A stretch of DNA of 64,000 bases, taken from PALSA-612 sp963742925 (lineage in GTDB: Bacteria; Actinomycetota; Thermoleophilia; Gaiellales; Gaiellaceae). This document shows positions 8,415 to 16,773 of this stretch, piece after piece (positions within the stretch are counted from its first letter, which is position 1; each line of letters starts with the position of its first letter). The notes beneath the pieces were generated by a model. It did not search any database and was not told the DNA's origin. It was given only the letters and a program-made list of their open reading frames with translations. The stretch lies in contig CAVUNV010000006.1 of NCBI GenBank assembly GCA_963742925.1, positions 214,547 through 278,546 of the forward strand, given 5' to 3'. Position numbers and translations under genes: made by a program.

Positions 8415-8789
8415 CTACCTGTCGATCTCCTGGCCGCAGTCGGCCCGGCGGCAGACGCGGATCTTGACGCGCTTGTCCTTGATCTCCTTGAACGTCATGC
8501 CGATGCGCGTCGGGCGGTCACAGGCCGGGCAGACGATCATGACGTTGGACACGTCGAGCGGCGCCGGCTTCTCGATCACGCCGCCGGGCAGCATCGTCGA
8601 GCCGCCCATCCGGCTCGAGTCCTTGATCGGCCGCGGCTTGGTGTGCCGCTTGACGGTGTTGAGGTTCTCGACGATCACGCGACGCTCTTTGGGCCGCGCC
8701 TCGAGCACCTTGCCCTGCTTGCCGCGGTCCTTGCCGCTCAGGATCTGGACGAGATCGCCCTTCTTGATTCGCATCGCGGTGGCTGACAT
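8415..8789 (-). CDS. rplX: 50S ribosomal protein L24
   Basis: L24 (124 aa), an early 50S assembly protein. The KOW motif is in IKKGDLVQILSGKDRGKQGK, and VENLNTVKRHTKP follows. The C-terminal half has two Cys pairs (CPACDRPTRIG and CRRADCGQ), the zinc-like ending seen in some bacterial L24 proteins. The ATG overlaps the rplN stop by one base. Confidence 0.96.
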   Translation of the reverse strand: MSATAMRIKKGDLVQILSGKDRGKQGKVLEARPKERRVIVENLNTVKRHTKPRPIKDSSRMGGSTMLPGGVIEKPAPLDVSNVMIVCPACDRPTRIGMTFKEIKDKRVKIRVCRRADCGQEIDR

Positions 8790-9157
8790 CAGAGAACCTC
8801 CGGGGCGAGGCTGACGATCTTCATGAAGTTCTTCTCCCGCAGCTCGCGCGCGACCGGGCCGAAGATGCGGGTTCCGCGCGGGTTGCGCTGGTTGTCGATG
8901 ATCACGGCGGCGTTCTCGTCGAAGGCGATCGACGTCCCGTCGTCGCGGCCCTGGGGCTTCTTCGTGCGCACGACGACGGCGCGCACGACCTCGCCCTTCT
9001 TGACCGCGCCCTGCGGGGTGGCCGTCTTGACCGTGCCGACGATGATGTCGCCGACACGGGCGTAGCGGCGATGCGATCCGCCCATGACACGGATGCAGAG
9101 CAGGGTGCGGGCGCCGGTGTTGTCGGCGACGCGGACACGGGTTTCCTGCTGGATCAC
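8789..9157 (-). CDS. rplN: 50S ribosomal protein L14
   Basis: L14 (122 aa), a bridge protein beside L19. It starts MIQQETRVRVADNTGARTLL and carries the family block RAVVVRTKKPQGRDDGTSIA and NAAVIIDNQRNPRGTRIFGP. The GTG start overlaps the rpsQ stop by four bases (GTGA). Confidence 0.97.
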   Translation of the reverse strand: MIQQETRVRVADNTGARTLLCIRVMGGSHRRYARVGDIIVGTVKTATPQGAVKKGEVVRAVVVRTKKPQGRDDGTSIAFDENAAVIIDNQRNPRGTRIFGPVARELREKNFMKIVSLAPEVL

Positions 9158-9990
9158 TTTGCGACCTCGAGGATCTCGGCCAGACGCCAGTGCTTCGTCT
9201 TCGACAGCGGGCGCGTCTCGACGATGCGGACGGTGTCGCCGACCTTCGCCTCGTTGCGCTCGTCGTGGGCGTGGAACTTGTTCGACCGGCGGACGATCTT
9301 CTTGTAGCGCATGTGCGACTTCAGCGTCTCGACGCGGACGACGATGGTCTTGTCCATCGCGCTCGAGACGACGACGCCGCGGCGCTCCTGGCTTCGGCCA
9401 CGCTCACTCTCTGGCTTCGGCTGCCGCACGATCGGCTTCCGTGCCGTGGCGGCCTCGCGCTTGGGGCGCGGGCGCTGCCGACGATCGGTGCGCGACACCC
9501 GCTTGCGCTTCGGCTTGCGGGTCGGCTGCGGCGGAGCTACCGCCGGGGCTTCGGCGGCGGGTGCTGCGGCAGCCGGCTCCGGAGCGGCGGCAGGCTCGGC
9601 TTCTGCGGCCGGCTCGGGCTCGGCCGCTGCGACGGGCGCGGCTTCTGGGGCAGGCTCAGGCTCGGCCTCCGCGACAGGCGCAGGCTCTGCGGCAGGCTCC
9701 ACAACAGGCTCCTCAGCCACGGGCTCCTCGGCTACAGGCGCTTCTGCCTCGACCGGGGCAGGCTCCTCCTCGGCGACCGGCTCGGGCGTCGGCTCCTCAA
9801 CGGCAGGCTCTTCTTCAGCCACCGGCTCGGGCGTCGGCTCCTCCACAGGAGGCGCTTCTTCGGCAACCGGCTCGGGCGTCGGCTCCTCCGCGGCAGGCTC
9901 TTCGGCCACGGGCTCGGGCTCGACGGGAGCCGGCTCCTCGGCCACAGCCTCCACGACCGCCTCCTCGGCAGGCGTCTCGTCGACCGTCAC
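9154..9990 (-). CDS. rpsQ: 30S ribosomal protein S17 with giant low-complexity N-terminal extension
   Basis: S17 binds the 5' domain of 16S rRNA early in assembly. Only residues ~196-278 are the conserved protein (RRGVVVSSAMDKTIVVRVET ... HWRLAEILEVAK), which is roughly the usual total length. Before it lie about 157 residues made almost entirely of A, E, P and V, including tandem EEPTPEPVAEE units. A strongly basic linker (about 158-195) follows. The GTG start at 9990 is the first in this frame, but the K/A/P-rich frame stays open further upstream without a start. The true gene therefore probably begins at 10235 and is interrupted by a one-base frame break near 10081. I see no alternative GTG/ATG immediately before the core. 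Whether the extension is cleaved or stays on the ribosome cannot be told from sequence. Confidence 0.88.
   Translation of the reverse strand: MTVDETPAEEAVVEAVAEEPAPVEPEPVAEEPAAEEPTPEPVAEEAPPVEEPTPEPVAEEEPAVEEPTPEPVAEEEPAPVEAEAPVAEEPVAEEPVVEPAAEPAPVAEAEPEPAPEAAPVAAAEPEPAAEAEPAAAPEPAAAAPAAEAPAVAPPQPTRKPKRKRVSRTDRRQRPRPKREAATARKPIVRQPKPESERGRSQERRGVVVSSAMDKTIVVRVETLKSHMRYKKIVRRSNKFHAHDERNEAKVGDTVRIVETRPLSKTKHWRLAEILEVAK
9776..9888 (-). repeat. 45-nt tandem repeat (minisatellite) inside rpsQ
   Basis: A 23-base block (accggctcgggcgtcggctc followed by ctc on the plus strand) recurs exactly at 9776, 9821 and 9866, a period of 45 nt or 15 codons. It encodes the repeated EEPTPEPVAEE units of the S17 extension. 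The intervening 22 bases of each unit vary but keep the A/E/P/V composition. The multiple-of-three period keeps the frame open if copy number changes. Confidence 0.9.
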
Positions 9991-10235
9991 CGCTTCGGCC
10001 TTCGGCTTCCTCGCTCGCGGCTTGGCCGGCGCCTTTGCCTTCGGCTCTGCTGGCTTCTTCTGGGCCGGCTTCTCCTGGCCGACTTTGCCTCTGCTGACGT
10101 TGTCGGGGCTTTCGCGCGCGTGCGCTTCGGCTTGGCCGCTGCCTCCTCGGCCACCGGGGCCTCGGCCTCGACGGCGGTCTCCTCGACCACCTGCTCGGCC
10201 TGTTCGTCTGTCTTCTTCGGCTTTCGCTCTGCCAT
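9987..10235 (-). other. Open frame between rpmC and rpsQ; probably the frameshifted 5' part of rpsQ
   Basis: An 82-codon frame starts with ATG at 10235, overlapping the rpmC stop (TAATG), and ends overlapping the rpsQ GTG (GTGA). Its first ~52 residues (MAERKPKKTDEQAEQVVEET then A/E- and K/A-rich) look like a ribosomal tail. After about 10081 it turns into R/S/Q-rich sequence typical of an out-of-frame reading. From the same point the rpsQ frame reads GQEKPAQKKPAEPKAKAPAK and runs straight into the S17 extension. A single missing base at 10080-10083 explains this best. A genuine small protein is less likely. Confidence 0.6.
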
Positions 10236-10438
10236 TACTTCCTCTCCAGGCTCGCTTCGCGCTCGCGGCGGATCGTCAGGATCCGGGCGATCTCGCGCTT
10301 TGCCAGCCGCAGCCGCGCGGAGTTCTCCAGTGCGCCGGTCGACGCCTGGAAGCGCAGGTTGAAGAGCTCGTGGCGTGTCTCGGCCATCTTCTTGTCGAGC
10401 TCGTCGTCTGTCATGTCGCGTAGCTGCCTAGCTTTCAT
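10235..10438 (-). CDS. rpmC: 50S ribosomal protein L29
   Basis: L29 (67 aa), a two-helix protein at the polypeptide exit tunnel. It starts MKARQLRDMTDDELDKKMAE, followed by HELFNLRFQASTGALENSAR, the family signature. The ATG at 10438 is preceded by GGAGGAACCG. An upstream in-frame start exists but reads through rplP sequence and was not used. Confidence 0.96.
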   Translation of the reverse strand: MKARQLRDMTDDELDKKMAETRHELFNLRFQASTGALENSARLRLAKREIARILTIRREREASLERK

Positions 10439-10466
10439 CGGTTCCTCCAGGTCACGGTCGGCCCAC

Positions 10467-10889
10467 TCAATCGAAGAGCTCGGCTTCCCGCTGGACGATC
10501 TTGGTCCTGATCGAGAGCTTGCTGCCCGCAAGCCGCAGGGCCTCCTTGGCCAGCGGCTCGGGGACACCCGCCAGCTCGAACATCACGCGCCCCGGCTTGA
10601 TGACGGCAACCCAGCCTTCGGGCGATCCCTTGCCCGAGCCCATGCGCGTCTCGGCCGGCTTCTTCGTGAACGGCTTGTCCGGGAAGACGTTGATCCAGAC
10701 CTTGCCGCCGCGCTTGATCTTGCGGGTCATGGCGATACGAGCGGCCTCGATCTGCCGGTTCGTCACCCAGCCGCACTCGAGCGCCTTCAGCCCGAAGTCG
10801 CCGTACTGGACGGCGAGCTGACCCTTGGCGGTGCCGCGTCTGCGGCCGCGGTGGTACTTGCGGAACTTGGTTCGGCGGGGGAGCAGCAC
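10467..10889 (-). CDS. rplP: 50S ribosomal protein L16
   Basis: L16 (140 aa), which lines the A-site tRNA elbow. MLLPRRTKFRKYHRGRRRG, WVTNRQIEAARIAMTRKIKR and the signature KPAETRMGSGKGSPEGWVAV are present. The GTG start overlaps the rpsC stop (TAGTG). Confidence 0.97.
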   Translation of the reverse strand: MLLPRRTKFRKYHRGRRRGTAKGQLAVQYGDFGLKALECGWVTNRQIEAARIAMTRKIKRGGKVWINVFPDKPFTKKPAETRMGSGKGSPEGWVAVIKPGRVMFELAGVPEPLAKEALRLAGSKLSIRTKIVQREAELFD

Positions 10890-11836
10890 TACGACTCAGC
10901 CCCTTCGGTCGGCTCGGCTGCAGGGGGCGCCTCCACGACGGGCGCGTCGGTCTCGGGCATGGCCTCGGCCGGAGCCTGCGTCTGCTCGGCGTCGGCTACC
11001 GGCGTGCTCTCGTGCGCGCGCCCACGTGGCTTGCCGCTTCCGCGGCCTGGACGGCGGCGGCGCACCGGGCCGAGACCCTCGCGGTCGGGGCCGCGGCGGC
11101 CTTCGCGCTGGCCCAGGCCCTCGGTGGGCCGGCCGGCACGCCGTCGGCGCGCCTGGTCCTGATCGCCCAGCCGCAGCTCGCGGCCGCCGGTCATTCCCTC
11201 GAAGCCCTCGGGCATGATCTCGCCCTTGTTGATCCAGACCTTGACGCCGATGCGGCCGAAGGTCGTCTTCGCCTCGGCAAAGCCGTAGTCGATGTCGGCG
11301 CGGATCGTGTGCAGCGGGACACGGCCTTCCGAGTAGCTCTCGGAGCGGCTCATCTCGGCACCGCCCAGGCGACCGCCGCACTGGACCTTGACGCCGTGGG
11401 CTCCCGAGCGCATCGCCGAGGCGAGCGAGCGCTTCATCGCGCGCCGGAAGCTGACGCGGTTCTGGAGCTGCTCCGCGATCGACTGGGCGACGAGCTTCGC
11501 ATCGAGCTCGGGCCGCTTGATCTCGTTGATGTTGATCTGGACGTTCTTGTGCGTCATGCCGTGGACCTCGCGGCGCAGCGCGTCCACCTCGACTCCGGAC
11601 TTGCCGATCACGATGCCCGGGCGCGCCGTGTAGATGTCGATCGTGATCCGCTGCTTGTCCTTGCGGATCAGGATGTCGGACAGCCCGGCGTGGGCGAGCT
11701 TCCCGTAGATGTGCTCCCGGATGCGGACGTCCTCGAGCAGGGCGCCGGCGAAGTCCTTGTTCGACACCCACCAGTTGGACTTCCAGTCGTGGATGACGCC
11801 GACGCGCATCCCGCCGGGATGGACTTTTTGACCCAT
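10889..11836 (-). CDS. rpsC: 30S ribosomal protein S3 with C-terminal extension
   Basis: S3 (315 aa; usual 210-280) lines the mRNA entry tunnel with S4 and S5. The KH domain (TARPGIVIGKSGVEVDALR) and the C-terminal S3 domain (YGFAEAKTTFGRIGVKVWI) are intact to about residue 215. An Arg/Gly-rich stretch follows, then a tail of about 40 residues rich in A, E, P, T and V. ATG start adjacent to the rplV stop. Confidence 0.95.
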   Translation of the reverse strand: MGQKVHPGGMRVGVIHDWKSNWWVSNKDFAGALLEDVRIREHIYGKLAHAGLSDILIRKDKQRITIDIYTARPGIVIGKSGVEVDALRREVHGMTHKNVQININEIKRPELDAKLVAQSIAEQLQNRVSFRRAMKRSLASAMRSGAHGVKVQCGGRLGGAEMSRSESYSEGRVPLHTIRADIDYGFAEAKTTFGRIGVKVWINKGEIMPEGFEGMTGGRELRLGDQDQARRRRAGRPTEGLGQREGRRGPDREGLGPVRRRRPGRGSGKPRGRAHESTPVADAEQTQAPAEAMPETDAPVVEAPPAAEPTEGAES

Positions 11837-12481
11837 CTACTTGCTCCCCTCGTCTTCAGTCGTCTTCTTGCGGCGGACGGGCGACCTTCGCTTCGGCTTC
11901 TCGGCGGCCTGCGGGGCTTCGGCCTGCGGCGCCTCGGCCTGCGGCTCCTCGGCCGGGGCTGCCTCGGCGGCTGCCACGGCCGTCGTCTCGACCGCGGTCT
12001 CCTCCTTCGGCTTGCGTACGGCCGGCCTCCGCGGGGTCGGGATGCGGCGCTTCGGCTCTCCCTGCGCGGGAGCGGCCTCGGCGCGCGAGCGGCGAGCGCG
12101 CTTCGCTGCGCCGCCGGCCGGCTCGGGTGCGGGCTCGAGCACGAGCGTGATGTGACAGGTCCGCTTGCGGATGCGTGCGACCCGGCCGCGGGCGCGGGCG
12201 CGCCAGCGCTTGAGCGTCGGACCCTCGTCCACCCAGACGGCGCTGACGATGAGCTCGTCGCCGTGCCACTGGAGGTCGGGGCGAGACTCCGCGTTGGCGA
12301 CGGCCGAGCGCAGCACCTTCTCGATGTCGCGGGCTGCGGCACGCGTCGTGAACGCGAGCACCGCGCGCGCCTCGGGCACGGACCGGCCGCGGATGTGCTC
12401 CGCGACGAGCCGCGCCTTGCGCGCCGAGGTGTGCACCCACTTCGCCTGCGCGCGAACCGTCTGTGTCTCGACCTGGGCCAA
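11837..12481 (-). CDS. rplV: 50S ribosomal protein L22 with C-terminal extension
   Basis: L22 (214 aa; usual ~110-130), whose beta-hairpin lines the exit tunnel and is a macrolide-resistance site. The core is complete from AKWVHTSARKARLVAEHIRG to the hairpin GPTLKRWRARARGRVARIRK and THITLVL-like strand. About 95 extra residues follow: Arg/Lys-rich, then AEAPQAEAPQAA-type repeats, then a basic end. Likely TTG start at 12481, six bases after rpsS. Confidence 0.94.
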   Translation of the reverse strand: MAQVETQTVRAQAKWVHTSARKARLVAEHIRGRSVPEARAVLAFTTRAAARDIEKVLRSAVANAESRPDLQWHGDELIVSAVWVDEGPTLKRWRARARGRVARIRKRTCHITLVLEPAPEPAGGAAKRARRSRAEAAPAQGEPKRRIPTPRRPAVRKPKEETAVETTAVAAAEAAPAEEPQAEAPQAEAPQAAEKPKRRSPVRRKKTTEDEGSK

Positions 12482-12486
12482 GATCC

Positions 12487-12771
12487 CTACTTCCTCTTCA
12501 CCTGTGTCTGGCGATCGCCGGAGTGGCCGCGGAAGTGCCGCGTGGGCGCGAACTCGCCGAGCTTGTGCCCGACCATCTGCTCGGTCACGAACACGGGGAT
12601 GTGCTTGCGTCCGTCGTGGACCGCGATCGTGTGCCCGACCATCTCGGGGAAGACCGTCGACGAGCGCGACCAGGTCTTGATCATCGTCTTCGACCCGGAC
12701 GTGTTCATCGCCTCGATCCGCTTGAACAGCCGCTCCTCGACGAACGGCCCCTTCTTCATGGAACGACCCAT
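12487..12771 (-). CDS. rpsS: 30S ribosomal protein S19
   Basis: S19 (94 aa), a head protein that forms a complex with S13. MGRSMKKGPFVEERLFKRIE and KTWSRSSTVFPEMVGHTIAV followed by HNG/HDGRKHIPVFVTE are diagnostic. ATG start nine bases after rplB. Confidence 0.97.
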   Translation of the reverse strand: MGRSMKKGPFVEERLFKRIEAMNTSGSKTMIKTWSRSSTVFPEMVGHTIAVHDGRKHIPVFVTEQMVGHKLGEFAPTRHFRGHSGDRQTQVKRK

Positions 12772-12779
12772 TTACGCCG

Positions 12780-13621
<842 letters not shown>

Positions 13622-13622
<1 letters not shown>

Positions 13623-13918
13623 TAGACCTGCGCTCCTTCGAAGATCGGGATCGTCTCGCCCTCGCGCACCTGCACGATCGCCTTCTTGAAGCCCGGCCGG
13701 TAGCCCTTCGTCGCGCCGCGGCGCTTCAGCTTCGGCTGGGTCTTGAGGACGTTGACGGCCGTCACGTGGACGTCGAAGAGCTGCTCGACCGCCTGGCGGA
13801 TCTGCGTCTTGTGCGCGTTCTTGTGCACGCGAAACGTGTACTTGCGATCGGCGATCAGGCTGTAGGTCTTCTCGGACACGATCGGCGAGATCAGGATCTC
13901 GTTCGGATGAAGGCTCAT
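13622..13918 (-). CDS. rplW: 50S ribosomal protein L23
   Basis: L23 (98 aa), at the tunnel exit, a docking site for trigger factor and SRP. It begins MSLHPNEILISPIVSEKTYS and includes VHKNAHKTQIRQAVEQLFDV and the KLKRRGATKGYRPGFKKAIV block. The ATG start at 13918 overlaps the rplD stop by four bases. Longer in-frame readings upstream run through rplD and were rejected. Confidence 0.96.
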
Positions 13919-14613
13919 GCGGGCTCCTCGAGCTTGCCGGCGCGTGCTTCGACGACCGGCAGCGCCTGCTCGGAGACGAGCAGCGAGCGGGCCCAGACGA
14001 CCGCGCAGACCTCGAGCTCGGCGGGCGTCGTCACGACGACGTGGGCCAGGTTGCGGAACGACTTCTGCGCGACCTCCTCCTCGTCCGTGACCACGACGAC
14101 GAGCGGAAGCTCCTTGGCCCAGGTTCCGACGAGATCGGCTGCCACGCGGGTCGACGGGGTGTCGAACGCCGCCGCGTCGAACAGCGCGAGCGTCCCCTCG
14201 GAGACGTGCGCCGAGAGCGCGCCGCGCATCGCGGCCCGTCTCTCCTTGCGGTTCACCTTGAACGCGAAGCTCCTCATGGTCGGCGGGAAGGCGACGCCTC
14301 CGCCCGTCCAGTGCGGCGCCCGAGACGTCCCGATCCGGGCGCGGCCGGTGCCCTTCTGACGCCACGGCTTCGCGCGGCCGCCGGCGACCTGACCGCGGCT
14401 CTTGGCACCGCGGGTGCCGGCCCGGCTCGCGTTCAGCTCGGCCCGCACGGTCTCGTGGACGAGATGCGGCTTCACCTCGGCCGCGAACACGGCGCCGTCG
14501 AGGGAGACCTGCTTCGAGGCCTTGCCGGTGCCGTCGAGGAGCGGCGCCTTGGGGGCCGCCGTCTTGGGGGCCGCCGCCTTGGCGCCGGCGGTCTTGGCGC
14601 TAGTGCTTGCCAT
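13915..14613 (-). CDS. rplD: 50S ribosomal protein L4
   Basis: L4 (232 aa), a tunnel-constriction protein that in E. coli also regulates the S10 operon. The extended loop (RGAKSRGQVAGGRAKPWRQK then GTGRARIGTSRAPHW) is clear. Residues 1-25 are Ala/Lys-rich (TAGAKAAAPKTAAPKAP) and longer than usual, another small low-complexity addition. The ATG at 14613 has AGGAG upstream; the gene overlaps the rplC end by 14 bases. Confidence 0.95.
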   Translation of the reverse strand: MASTSAKTAGAKAAAPKTAAPKAPLLDGTGKASKQVSLDGAVFAAEVKPHLVHETVRAELNASRAGTRGAKSRGQVAGGRAKPWRQKGTGRARIGTSRAPHWTGGGVAFPPTMRSFAFKVNRKERRAAMRGALSAHVSEGTLALFDAAAFDTPSTRVAADLVGTWAKELPLVVVVTDEEEVAQKSFRNLAHVVVTTPAELEVCAVVWARSLLVSEQALPVVEARAGKLEEPA

Positions 14614-15232
14614 GCGACTTCTCCTCTCGCACCTCGACGATCGCGTTCTTCGGCCCCGGAACCGCACCCTTGACGAGCAGCAGCCCCTGCTCCGCGTCGA
14701 CGTCGTGCACGACGAGCCCGACCTGGGTCACGCGCTTGCCGCCCAGACGCCCGGCCATCTTCGTGCCCTTGAACACGCGCGAGGGCGTCGCAGACGCCCC
14801 GATCGAGCCCGGCTTGCGGATGTTGTGCGAGCCGTGCGTCTTCGGGCCGCGATGGAACCGGTGCCGCTTGATCGTGCCGGCGAAGCCCTTGCCGATCGAG
14901 ATGCCCGCGACCTTGATGGTGTCACCGGGCTGGAACGCCTCGACCGTCACGGTCTCCCCGACCGTCAGCTCGGACGGACCGCGCAGCTCGACGAGCCGGC
15001 GGTGCGGCTCGACGCCGCCCTTGCGCAGATGGCCGAGCTCGCCCTTGCTCAGCTTCCGCTCCGCGACCGCGTCGAAGGCGAGCTGCACCGCGTCGTACCC
15101 ATCCGTGGCGACGGTCTTGACCTGCACGACCGGGCACGGACCAGCCTCGATGACGGTGACAGGCGTCACCACCCCGGTCTCCTTGTCGAAGACCTGGGTC
15201 ATGCCGAGCTTTCTGCCGACGATGCCTTTCAC
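14600..15232 (-). CDS. rplC: 50S ribosomal protein L3
   Basis: L3 (210 aa), a primary assembly protein near the peptidyl transferase centre. MKGIVGRKLGMTQVFD, the basic finger around KGFAGTIKRHRFHRGPKTHG and SIGASATPSRVFKGTKMAGR are the family marks. The GTG start at 15232 lies two bases after the rpsJ stop. Confidence 0.97.
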   Translation of the reverse strand: MKGIVGRKLGMTQVFDKETGVVTPVTVIEAGPCPVVQVKTVATDGYDAVQLAFDAVAERKLSKGELGHLRKGGVEPHRRLVELRGPSELTVGETVTVEAFQPGDTIKVAGISIGKGFAGTIKRHRFHRGPKTHGSHNIRKPGSIGASATPSRVFKGTKMAGRLGGKRVTQVGLVVHDVDAEQGLLLVKGAVPGPKNAIVEVREEKSHGKH

Positions 15233-15234
15233 CT

Positions 15235-15543
15235 CTACAGCTTGATCTCGATGTCGACGCCGGCCGGAAGGTCGAGGCGCATCAGCGAGTCCACGGTCTT
15301 GGGCGTCGGGCTGTGGATGTCGATCAGCCGCTTGTGCGTGCGCACCTCGAAGTGCTCGCGTGAGTCCTTGTCCTTGAACGGGCTCCGGATCACGCAGTAG
15401 ACGTTCTTCTCGGTGGGCAGGGGCACAGGACCGGTGATCGTCGCGCCGGTTCGCTCCGCCGTCTCGACGATGTCGCGAGCCGACTTGTCGACCTGGTGAT
15501 GGTCGTAGCCCTTGAGCCTGATGCGGATCTTCTGTTGCGCCAC
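15235..15543 (-). CDS. rpsJ: 30S ribosomal protein S10 / NusE
   Basis: S10 (102 aa), a 30S head protein that doubles as NusE in transcription antitermination and NusG coupling. KIRIRLKGYDHHQVDKSARD and GPVPLPTEKNVYCVIRSPF are canonical. GTG start, about 19 nt after tuf. This is the first gene of the S10 cluster, following str directly. Confidence 0.97.
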   Translation of the reverse strand: MAQQKIRIRLKGYDHHQVDKSARDIVETAERTGATITGPVPLPTEKNVYCVIRSPFKDKDSREHFEVRTHKRLIDIHSPTPKTVDSLMRLDLPAGVDIEIKL

Positions 15544-15562
15544 TTGACCCTTCCTCGTCCTG

Positions 15563-16753
<1,191 letters not shown>

Positions 16754-16773
16754 TCTTCCTCCGAATCTCCTTG

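Noticed and set aside
9776..9888. Regular 45-nt repeats considered as a CRISPR array
   Set aside because: The repeats keep a reading frame, the 'spacers' share the same amino-acid composition, and they lie inside the S17 coding sequence.
10075..10090. Programmed -1 frameshift site in rpsQ
   Set aside because: No X-XXY-YYZ slippery heptamer or obvious downstream pseudoknot was seen; a missing base is simpler.
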